A stretch of DNA of 27,359 nucleotides, taken from positions 1-27,359 of the IMG/VR virus record IMGVR_UViG_3300009702_000069; one strand, given 5' to 3'. Within the stretch, counting starts at the first letter, position 1. Each line of letters starts with the position of its first letter. Below, piece after piece: positions 22,680 through 27,359 of this stretch. The notes under the pieces were generated by a model, which was not told where the DNA came from, ran no database searches, and saw nothing but the letters and a program-made list of their open reading frames with translations. Source of the DNA: a virus. A program made the position numbers and the translations under genes.

Positions 22680-22918
22680 GGCCGCACCTCGGCAATCACG
22701 CGCGCGCGGCACCCCCCGACCCCCCGATGTGTCAACAAAATTTTCCGCACCCTGCCCTCGCAGGGACTTTTCAAAAAGTGAAAACGGTGCGGGACACCCA
22801 CCTTAAAAATAATCCCCCCCCGACTTCTGGGGGGCCTCTTTTTTTGCCGGCGCGGGCGCTGGGCCACTGATTTCCAATCAGCGAGATCGAAATCAATTTT
22901 TGTAGAAGTATCAGTCAC
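22676..22918 (-). CDS. Possible small ORF bridging the two terminase genes
   Basis: An 80-aa frame starting at a GTG that overlaps the small-terminase TGA (GTGA) and ending in a TGA that overlaps the large-terminase ATG (ATGA), so it exactly fills the gap between them. That tiling is the main argument for a real gene. Against it, the frame crosses a strong hairpin with poly-C/poly-T runs and a second structured region, and the product (basic, PRRQKKRPPRSRGG) has no recognisable domain. It could equally be a structured non-coding spacer. Confidence 0.3.
   Translation of the reverse strand: MTDTSTKIDFDLADWKSVAQRPRRQKKRPPRSRGGIIFKVGVPHRFHFLKSPCEGRVRKILLTHRGVGGCRARVIAEVRP
22745..22792 (-). other. 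Predicted three-way-junction RNA/DNA structure upstream of large terminase
   Basis: Outer arms CCGCAC (22745-22750) and GTGCGG (22787-22792) enclose two hairpins: CCTGC/GCAGG (22751-22755 with 22760-22764) and ACTTTT/AAAAGT (22766-22771 with 22774-22779). All pairs are perfect Watson-Crick. It lies about 65 bp before the terminase start. It could be a leader RNA structure or part of a packaging site; no known RNA family is recognised. Confidence 0.45.
22805..22846. terminator. Bidirectional intrinsic-terminator-like hairpin between the terminase genes
   Basis: A C8 run at 22814-22821, loop GACTTCT, and G6 at 22829-22834 form a strong stem. On the plus strand CCTC and seven T follow (22839-22845); on the minus strand ATTATTTTT follows. 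Both directions therefore satisfy the stem-plus-U-run rule. On the minus strand it would reduce transcription from small to large terminase. Confidence 0.65.
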
Positions 22919-23250
22919 TTGGCGTCGTCGTCCGACTGCGCGAGATCCGACAAATCGCGATCGCCATCGCTAACCTCTTGAATTTCCTCGATTTCTGCGA
23001 GCGGCAGTCCGAGCCCAATCGGCGCGTCGGATGACGCGCCCAGGTTGATCTGGATGATGCCCCCGCCCGAGCCCTCGGCCTCGACCGCCACCGGCTGCTT
23101 TTGCTCGACGTACGGCAGCGCCGCCACGGCCGCCGAGACCCGCAGCTTGACGACGTCGATCAGGCTCTCCGCGCCCAGCTCGCGCGCCAGCTCGCGCGTG
23201 TCGCGATTAGCCAGCTCGACTAGCACCTCGAGCGGCGATCGCAGCCCGCG
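22915..23250 (-). CDS. Terminase small subunit, C-terminal part after an in-frame TAG
   Basis: The frame directly after the TAG at 23253-23251 continues with RGLRSPLEVLVELANRDTRE, then a helical stretch (VVKLRVSAAVAALPYVEQKQ, PVAVEAEG) and an acidic tail ending in TGA. The segment SPLEVLVEL...ALPYVEQKQPVAVE is the typical core of terminase-small-subunit-like proteins in these phages, which recognise packaging DNA. A GTG at 23226 could start a 103-aa fragment, but no ribosome site is visible, and the family core begins before it. The region should therefore be one gene with the N-terminal part. Confidence 0.75.
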   Translation of the reverse strand, partial: RGLRSPLEVLVELANRDTRELARELGAESLIDVVKLRVSAAVAALPYVEQKQPVAVEAEGSGGGIIQINLGASSDAPIGLGLPLAEIEEIQEVSDGDRDLSDLAQSDDDAK

Positions 23251-23460
23251 CTACCGGAGCAGCCAGTCGACCATCTCCTTAGTGCGCCGGTTCCGAGCGC
23301 CCGCCGGCCGGCCAGGCCCGCGCGCTGCACGCCCACCCGCCCCAGTCGGCGCGTCATCGTCGCCCGGCAGCATCGACAGCTGCTCGCCGCCCGCCGCCGG
23401 CGCCTCACCAACCCCCACAGTCTCAATCGCCGCCGCGATGCCCGCCTTTTCCCCGATCAC
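23251..23460 (-). CDS. Terminase small subunit, N-terminal part ending at an in-frame TAG
   Basis: Encodes 69 residues from the ATG at 23460 (weak AGGGG ten bases upstream). A flexible Ala/Gly-rich start leads into RGPGRPAGARNRRTKEMVDW, a basic GPGRPxGxxN-type motif with a helix (MVDWLLR) that normally runs on into the SPLEVL core of this family. The TAG at 23253-23251 stops it between LLR and RGLRSPLEVL; without it the gene would be 181 codons. CAG to TAG or TCG to TAG would each be single changes. The gene lies first in the late operon, about 315 bp after promoter-like site C. Confidence 0.75.
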   Translation of the reverse strand: MIGEKAGIAAAIETVGVGEAPAAGGEQLSMLPGDDDAPTGAGGRAARGPGRPAGARNRRTKEMVDWLLR

Positions 23461-23522
23461 CGCTAATAAACCCCTGATATTTAATTAGAATTGCTACAAC
23501 TGTCCCACTGACTGGAACAAGC

Positions 23523-23748
23523 GTTACAGCGCTGTTACACCAAAAAAGACCGACATAACAAACACTTACCATACGTTTGTAACGTGTAGCGATGTAACAC
23601 ACGCTCACGTGTGCGCGCGCGTGAGCGTGCCTATGCGAGATCATTGAGTGGTACAGCGTTACAGTGGGATTATCGCGCGTTAAGTTATTGAAACAACAAC
23701 AAAAATCCAATGTAACACCAGTGTAACACTCACGCCGCCGGCGTTACA
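23523..23748. repeat. Cluster of eight TGTAAC/GTTACA words (candidate origin or operator array)
   Basis: GTTACA occurs at 23523, 23534, 23658 and 23743; its complement TGTAAC at 23578, 23593, 23711 and 23722. Two pairs (23523/23534 and 23711/23722) have starts exactly 11 bp apart, one helical turn, and point in opposite directions, flanking the array. The region from 23461 to about 23800 contains no credible gene and is visibly richer in A/T than its surroundings. It lies between the replication block and the packaging genes, in the leader of promoter-like site C. Confidence 0.65.
23600..23629. repeat. Perfect 10-bp inverted repeat in the centre of the array
   Basis: CACGCTCACG (23600-23609) and CGTGAGCGTG (23620-23629) flank TGTGCGCGCG, an alternating purine-pyrimidine run. 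It lies between the two oppositely oriented sets of TGTAAC words, consistent with a protein-binding or extrusion element of an origin. Confidence 0.6.
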
Positions 23749-23755
23749 AACCCCC

Positions 23756-23771
23756 ACCTCAAGACCTCAAG
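23756..23771. repeat. Tandem 8-bp repeat (ACCTCAAG twice)
   Basis: Two adjacent exact copies, 23756-23763 and 23764-23771, immediately downstream (minus strand) of the -10 of promoter-like site C, so at the expected start of that transcript. They may be an operator. Confidence 0.4.
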
Positions 23772-23780
23772 AATTTTCTG

Positions 23781-23813
23781 ATCTTAAAATGGGTCGGGGT
23801 AGCGGTGCATGGC
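23781..23813 (-). promoter_or_regulatory. Repeated phage promoter element, site C (packaging operon)
   Basis: Minus-strand GCCATGCACCGCT at 23813-23801 (one mismatch to the other copies), 14 bp, then TAAGAT at 23786-23781. It begins 10 bp after the ribbon-helix-helix gene's stop and points at the small terminase. The transcript would cross the TGTAAC array before reaching the first gene. Confidence 0.6.
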
Positions 23814-23822
23814 CGAGCGCTT

Positions 23823-23981
23823 TTATTTGCTGCCCGGGTCAGGATCAGCCAGAAATCGCTCCAGCGCTCGCATCACGACGGCCGTGAATGTCGGGCTCAC
23901 GGTCTGGCGATCTCGCCATGCATTGATCCGCGCGACGAGATCTTCATCAAAGCGGATTGTCATCGATTTTTTGCTGGTCAT
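23823..23981 (-). CDS. Ribbon-helix-helix (CopG/Arc-type) DNA-binding protein
   Basis: A 52-aa product from the ATG at 23981: MTSKK, then the strand SMTIRFDE, first helix DLVARINAWRDRQ, turn TVSP, and second helix TFTAVVMRALERFLAD. This is the compact fold used by Arc, CopG and ParD repressors, which insert a paired strand into the DNA major groove as dimers. ATGs at 23996 and 23963 are alternatives; 23981 is preferred because it lies six bases after a -10 box (23992-23987) paired with a perfect TTGACA, which would give a leaderless mRNA. A 40-bp palindrome overlaps its promoter, so autoregulation is likely. It ends in TAA just before promoter-like site C. Too short to be found by length-filtered gene calling. 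Confidence 0.8.
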   Translation of the reverse strand: MTSKKSMTIRFDEDLVARINAWRDRQTVSPTFTAVVMRALERFLADPDPGSK

Positions 23982-23986
23982 GCGAC

Positions 23987-24032
23987 TTTTTAGCATGCGT
24001 GACTTGACGTGTCAATACATGCATGCTAAATG
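23987..24032. promoter_or_regulatory. 40-bp palindrome with mirror-image divergent promoters
   Basis: Outer arms TTAGCATGC (23990-23998) and GCATGCTAA (24021-24029) flank a core TTGACGTGTCAA (24004-24015). The core gives a -35 on each strand: plus TTGACG (24004-24009), 17 bp, TAAATG (24027-24032); minus TTGACA (24015-24010), 17 bp, TAAAAA (23992-23987). The -10 boxes overlap the outer arms, so one dimeric repressor bound here would block both promoters. Confidence 0.75.
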
Positions 24033-24057
24033 ATCGACATCGGCCGGCACGGAGCCG

Positions 24058-24069
24058 CTGACACGTCAG
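24058..24069. promoter_or_regulatory. Second operator-like copy, CTGACACGTCAG
   Basis: A palindrome sharing the ten-base core TGACACGTCA with the central operator at 24004-24015 (reverse strand), 54 bp away, placed between the plus promoter and the ribosome site of the 105-aa gene. A partial third copy, TGACACGTC, is at 24400-24408 at the start of the next gene. Confidence 0.55.
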
Positions 24070-24084
24070 TCTAGGAGAGACGAT

Positions 24085-24402
24085 ATGACTACGAACAAAC
24101 TCAACGAAGTGCAGAAGATGGTTGACGAGCTAATCAGCCACAACCCGAGCGGGTATGAAGTCGTCCGACATTGGCACCGTGGAGTGCTAGCCGGGCACCA
24201 GATCAAGGGTGATTATTTGTGGATTATCGCCGTAAGAACTCCCGCGATGCGTCAAACCGGCACGGCGTTACAAATCGGGGTATCTCACTATCCGATCAAC
24301 AGCGCGACTTATCATGCCAACGATCGGCTAGGAAGCAACATTCGTACCTGCGATCCAATTGAGCCTCAGCTCGCCGGGCTCGCCGAGGAATTGAGCCGGT
24401 GA
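24085..24402 (+). CDS. Hypothetical 105-aa protein of the regulatory cassette
   Basis: The start ATG at 24085 has AGGAGA at 24073-24078, an excellent site. The product has an N-terminal helix (LNEVQKMVDELISHN), a beta-rich middle (GYEVVRHWHRGVLAGHQI, DYLWIIAVRTP) and a short C-terminal helix. Two adjacent histidines around a tryptophan (RHWHR) are noticeable, but no known domain is recognised. It is the first gene of a two-gene plus-strand unit facing the ribbon-helix-helix gene, so it is probably early or regulatory, perhaps an antirepressor or host-takeover protein. Base composition is lower in G+C than the late genes. Its TGA overlaps the next GTG. Confidence 0.75.
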   Translation: MTTNKLNEVQKMVDELISHNPSGYEVVRHWHRGVLAGHQIKGDYLWIIAVRTPAMRQTGTALQIGVSHYPINSATYHANDRLGSNIRTCDPIEPQLAGLAEELSR

Positions 24403-24647
24403 CACGTCGAATGACGGCTACGGAGCTGCAACAAGCCGGGGTGGCCCTGTTCGGGCCATCCCATTGGCAAACAAATCTCGCATTGCTCCTGCTCGGCAAG
24501 CGCGGCAGCGAGACCAGCCGGATTCGCAACTGGCTCGCCGGCGAGCCAATCCCCGCAGGCATCCGCAGGGACCTGGTCGCTGCGCTCAGACAAAAGGCGC
24601 GCGAGGCGACTGAAGTGGCCGATCGGCTTTGTGATTTAGAGCGCTAA
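24399..24647 (+). CDS. Helix-turn-helix-like regulator
   Basis: An 82-aa product from the GTG at 24399, preferred over the ATG at 24411 because GAGGAA lies eight bases upstream and the GTGA overlap links it to the 105-aa gene. The central part SHWQTNLALLLLGKRGSETS leads into RIRNWLAGEPIPAGIRRDLV, a pattern (WQ-x-x-LA...R-x-x-R-x-W-x-x-G-x-x-P-I-P-x-G) typical of small phage helix-turn-helix proteins of the Cro/XRE-like type. The recognition helix would cover about residues 35-50. With the opposing ribbon-helix-helix gene it makes a two-regulator switch. Ends in TAA; converges on the helicase gene with no obvious terminator between. Confidence 0.72.
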   Translation: MTRRMTATELQQAGVALFGPSHWQTNLALLLLGKRGSETSRIRNWLAGEPIPAGIRRDLVAALRQKAREATEVADRLCDLER

Positions 24648-24675
24648 GTGCATAAAATCAGCAAATAGATTACCA

Positions 24676-26502
24676 TCACTCCACGCTCCCCATGCAGCCC
24701 TTGTCACCATAGAGCCCGTCGAGGCTGATCATCGTGCACCGGCAGTTGCCGCCGGCGACCCGCATCTGGCGCATATCCCAGAGTTCGCGCGGCGCCTGGC
24801 GCAGTGCGTTGGCCCACACGCCGGCGGTTTCGTCCCCGCCCCACGTGCTGTCGGCAAAGAGCGCCCGGGTTTTAGGATGTTGGTTCGGCACCGCGAGCCA
24901 GAACACGCCGCCGGGCCGCTTGTCGCGAGCCCGCCAGAGCCCGAGACCGGCCTGCGCCAGCGTCTCGCGGGTCAGGGTAAAGTCTATTTCCTGGTTGCGG
25001 TTGAATTTTTCCAGGACCTGCCCTACTGTCTGGCGCTGACCGCCCTTCCAGGCATCGACGTCGACCGACAGCATGTGATTGAGCGCCATCAACCAGTTCG
25101 GCGCCGCGTCTTCGAACTCGGCCATGTCATCGATCGCCAGCAGGCGCCGCCAGGCGCTCAAATCCTCGCCCATCGGCACATCCAGGGCCTCGAAGCGCTC
25201 GCCGATCACGAGCTCCGCGCACGCCAGCAGTGTACCATAGGTGTCCTGGCCACGGCCATCGTGTCCGGCGGCCGCCAGTTGCTCGCGATAAGCCGCATGC
25301 TTGTCGCCGAATGACGGCCAGCCGTCCATCAGCCGGCGCAGCATCATCGACCCGGCGATGGCCAGCGCCTGATCCGTGATGTCAGGCTCCTTGCCGGAAA
25401 TCGGCCCAAGCTTGAGCATGGCCATGCGCGATAAATCCTGCGCCTGCAGCGGCGGTGTATTGATGGACGAAAAAAGGAAAGCACTCCGGGCCTGGAATTC
25501 GGCGCCCACGTGTTTGTCGCCGCCGCGCAGGATGGGCCCACCGGAGAAGGCGGCCCGCATCAGATCAATCACCGCTTTGTTGCGCCGCCCGTCCTTTTTT
25601 CCCTCGATCTCATCGATGCCAACCGCCAAGCTATCATTGCCGATCTTTTGCCAGATGCCGGCGGCGGTTGCGTCGACCGCTTGTATAATCCACGACCCCA
25701 TGACCGCTTTTATTTTCTCCTGCAGTACCGATTTACCGGTCCCCTTATCGCCAAGGATATAGACCGCCGGGCGATTTTTCAGAGCCCCGCCGAGAAACGC
25801 CGCCGCGATCCAGCCGAGCAGCAGCACCGGGTCGAGGTCCGGCCGGGCCCAGTTCCAAGTCCGGAACAACGGCAGCAACAGCAGCGCCGGATCGTGCTCG
25901 CGGCTCATTTCCATGTGCCACGGCTGCGGCAGCGCCGGCCGCGCCGGATAGACGCAGCCGTCGATTTCCTTCGGCTCCATCAGGCTCCCCTGATAGAGAA
26001 TTTTGCGCCCGGTATGCAGCACAAGACCGCCGTGCGCGTCGCGCCAGGCGCCGCGCCCCCGGACCTTGTCGGCGTCCGACCAGGTGCCGCGCCGGGCGCA
26101 AGCGTCGGATAGGCATTCGTATGCCTGTTCGTTGCGCCAACCGACAATGAGGCCGTCCTTGTTGTGCCGCGGCCATGCCCAATAGAGATATTGCGACCGG
26201 CCCATAAAGAGCGACGTCGTAAAGGCCCGGCCAAATTGGCCACACGTCACGGCCCGCAGCTGATTGATGGTGTCCAGAAAATAATAGAGATCGCCATCGA
26301 CGCCGAGCGGGGTCACCGGGCAGTCGGGCGGCAGCCCCAGTAGATCGGGCTCCCAGGCGCCGGCATCGCACCCAGTGCGCACGGTCAGATCGACGATCGA
26401 CGGGTCGCTGGCGACCGCCGGATTGACCACGTCCTCGGCCCGCGCCAGGTCGTAGCGGATTGCCGTCACGCCGGCCCCGGGGCCATCGTCGGCCGGGCTC
26501 AT
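24676..26502 (-). CDS. Phage DNA primase/helicase-type P-loop ATPase
   Basis: A 608-aa protein. The N-terminal 230 residues (GQFGRAFTTSLFMGRSQYLY, RGTWSDADKVRGRGAWRDAH) resemble the primase-side domain of phage and plasmid replication ATPases. The ATPase core has Walker A in AVYILGDKGTGKSVLQEKIK (about residue 245-260), Walker B LAVGIDEIEG (about 290), and a sensor-like SSINTPPLQAQDLSRM, the arrangement of superfamily-3/D5-like helicases. A helical C-terminal domain follows. It would unwind DNA, perhaps starting at the adjacent TGTAAC array. Its ATG overlaps the upstream TGA. The exact family is uncertain because no primase metal-binding motif is obvious. Ends in TGA. Confidence 0.8.
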   Translation of the reverse strand: MSPADDGPGAGVTAIRYDLARAEDVVNPAVASDPSIVDLTVRTGCDAGAWEPDLLGLPPDCPVTPLGVDGDLYYFLDTINQLRAVTCGQFGRAFTTSLFMGRSQYLYWAWPRHNKDGLIVGWRNEQAYECLSDACARRGTWSDADKVRGRGAWRDAHGGLVLHTGRKILYQGSLMEPKEIDGCVYPARPALPQPWHMEMSREHDPALLLLPLFRTWNWARPDLDPVLLLGWIAAAFLGGALKNRPAVYILGDKGTGKSVLQEKIKAVMGSWIIQAVDATAAGIWQKIGNDSLAVGIDEIEGKKDGRRNKAVIDLMRAAFSGGPILRGGDKHVGAEFQARSAFLFSSINTPPLQAQDLSRMAMLKLGPISGKEPDITDQALAIAGSMMLRRLMDGWPSFGDKHAAYREQLAAAGHDGRGQDTYGTLLACAELVIGERFEALDVPMGEDLSAWRRLLAIDDMAEFEDAAPNWLMALNHMLSVDVDAWKGGQRQTVGQVLEKFNRNQEIDFTLTRETLAQAGLGLWRARDKRPGGVFWLAVPNQHPKTRALFADSTWGGDETAGVWANALRQAPRELWDMRQMRVAGGNCRCTMISLDGLYGDKGCMGSVE

Positions 26503-27113
26503 TTTCCGGCCCCGCCGGCGCGCCGGCCAGCCCGGCCGTTCGACCTGCGGGTCTTAGGCTTCGGCTTTGACGCGCCTTGCGACGTCTTCGGCCCCTTTTT
26601 ATGTGATAATACGACTCTCTCGAAACCCGACGGTGCTTTGCGGGTTGTCCGCCGCCAGACCCCGTCGTCCGGCAACAGGGGTCGGGGTGGCGCACTCGCC
26701 ATCTCTCGGGCCGCGGCCTGGCGCTCGGCCACCCCCACCAGCTCCGGCATCAGGCGATGGAAGATTTGGTAGGCGACCGTCATGCAAAGCGGCAGACCCG
26801 CCCAGCCAGCCGGGTCGAGCATCACGTGATCCCCGGCGACGAACCGGTAAAGACTTTCCGGCGGATCGTCCGGGTGACCGAGGACAAACCCAACCATCTC
26901 GGTGATCGTCCGGGCCTCGTCGCCCCGCCCGGCCCGCCCCCCGCCGTACCAATACCGCCCGTCGAGACTCTGGTCGCCCATCGGCTCGCGCCAGGTCGCG
27001 ATCAGCTCGAACGCGCTCGCCGCCGCCCCGCTCGCCACCGCGATCGCCTCGTCGCGCAGCAGCCGCCGCTGCGGCAGGCTGCTCAAATCGACAAAATCAT
27101 CCGCCAGCGCCAT
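26499..27113 (-). CDS. Hypothetical protein upstream of the helicase
   Basis: A 204-aa product starting at the ATG at 27113 (MALADDFVDLSS), where AAGGGGGG precedes; the longer frame upstream overlaps the previous gene and is less plausible. N-terminal helices (RRLLRDEAIAVASGAAASAF) lead to a Tyr/Gly-rich centre (SLDGRYWYGGGRAGRGDEAR), a segment PLCMTVAYQIFHRLMP, and a very basic tail (KPKPKTRRSNGRAGRRAGGA) suited to nucleic-acid binding. No family is recognised. Tight overlaps with both neighbours suggest it works with the helicase, perhaps as a loader, but this is inferred from context only. Confidence 0.65.
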   Translation of the reverse strand: MALADDFVDLSSLPQRRLLRDEAIAVASGAAASAFELIATWREPMGDQSLDGRYWYGGGRAGRGDEARTITEMVGFVLGHPDDPPESLYRFVAGDHVMLDPAGWAGLPLCMTVAYQIFHRLMPELVGVAERQAAAREMASAPPRPLLPDDGVWRRTTRKAPSGFERVVLSHKKGPKTSQGASKPKPKTRRSNGRAGRRAGGAGK

Positions 27114-27357
27114 CACCACCCCCCTTCGCCTTAAAGTCGCCCGTTGGTCGAGACAACAGCCCGTCATTCTCGACGTGAAACTGATCTTCCTCCGATGTGG
27201 ATGCCAGTTCGGTGGCATCGGGCCGATACCATTCAAATGCAGGGGTGCTCACCTCAAGCAACTCTGGCGCGGCATCGAACAGGCTATAAGCCAATCCATC
27301 ACACCCCGGATTAACACACGACATCATCACCGGCGCCACGCCCTTATCTCGCTCCAC
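27097..27357 (-). CDS. Small Cys-containing hypothetical protein, start uncertain
   Basis: Up to 86 aa are visible, reaching the window edge; ATGs at 27327 or 27324 (MMSCVNPGCDG), or a GTG at 27339 after AAGGGC, are possible starts. The CVNPGC pair and AYSLFDAAPELLEVSTPAFE, WYRPDATELA, HVENDGLLSRP resemble a small phage/prophage family with a Cys-containing start and a W-x-x-P-T/D-x-x-E middle. Function unknown. It overlaps the next gene by about 17 bp. The frame may begin beyond the window. Confidence 0.65.
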   Translation of the reverse strand: MERDKGVAPVMMSCVNPGCDGLAYSLFDAAPELLEVSTPAFEWYRPDATELASTSEEDQFHVENDGLLSRPTGDFKAKGGGDGAGG

Positions 27358-27359
27358 CG

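Noticed and set aside
23423-23710. 95-codon minus-strand frame through the TGTAAC array
   Set aside because: Cys/His/Val-rich low-plausibility product, overlaps the small terminase start, and the DNA is repeat-structured.
23461-24084. tRNA, including a suppressor tRNA, in the gene-free region
   Set aside because: No acceptor/T-arm pattern was found on either strand.
1-27359. Genome-wide TAG-to-Gln reassignment (genetic code 15)
   Set aside because: TAG ends tail tubular A and the Bro-N gene in places where reading through gives nonsense, and most large genes contain no internal TAG; only partial suppression remains possible.

Overview
The window is part of a tailed-phage or prophage genome with a podovirus-type (T7-like) morphogenesis module. 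Almost every gene is on the minus strand, so it is best read from right to left. By eye the DNA is GC-rich and alanine/arginine-rich, and several products resemble families common in phages of Alphaproteobacteria, so an alphaproteobacterial host is inferred. No integrase, lysis gene, DNA polymerase, RNA polymerase, tRNA or CRISPR array was seen, so a temperate or lytic lifestyle cannot be settled here.

Layout from right to left. (1) 27357-24676: replication block with a small Cys-containing protein, a 203-aa hypothetical protein and a P-loop primase/helicase-type ATPase. (2) 24647-23823: a compact divergent regulatory cassette. Two plus-strand genes (an unknown 105-aa protein and an 82-aa helix-turn-helix-like protein) face a short minus-strand ribbon-helix-helix gene across a 40-bp palindrome that carries mirror-image promoters. 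(3) 23813-23461: a gene-free, AT-richer stretch with eight TGTAAC/GTTACA words and a perfect 10-bp-arm inverted repeat, a candidate origin or operator array. (4) 23460-35: the late operon in T7-like order: small terminase, large terminase, GNAT-like protein, coiled-coil protein, portal, Bbp19-like protein, scaffold, major capsid, 89-aa protein, tail tubular A, tail tubular B, three internal-virion-type proteins plus a 169-aa protein, tail fibre, 110-aa protein and the start of one more gene. (5) 2954-4437: a lipoprotein gene and an oppositely oriented Bro-N gene interrupt the operon between the largest internal virion gene and the fibre, like a moron.

Three signals stand out. First, a 13-bp element (GCCATGCACCGCC) followed after exactly 14 bp by a TATAAT-like hexamer occurs four times on the minus strand: before the small terminase, inside the GNAT-like gene upstream of the portal, before the capsid gene and before the fibre gene. 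This looks like a late-promoter set. Second, three essential virion genes are interrupted while their flanking sequence stays intact: an in-frame TAG in the small terminase, an in-frame TAG in the major capsid gene, and a one-base frame change in tail tubular B. Either the element is decaying, the sequence has errors, or translation is recoded; TAG is also used as an ordinary stop here, so full TAG reassignment is unlikely. Third, the divergent ribbon-helix-helix cassette has the parts of a genetic switch: palindromic operators, overlapping promoters and a probable leaderless repressor mRNA.

How the parts work together (inference): the right-hand cassette and array would control replication and entry into late expression. 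Repeated promoters would then drive DNA packaging, head and tail synthesis leftwards, and the Bro/lipoprotein pair would be expressed separately.
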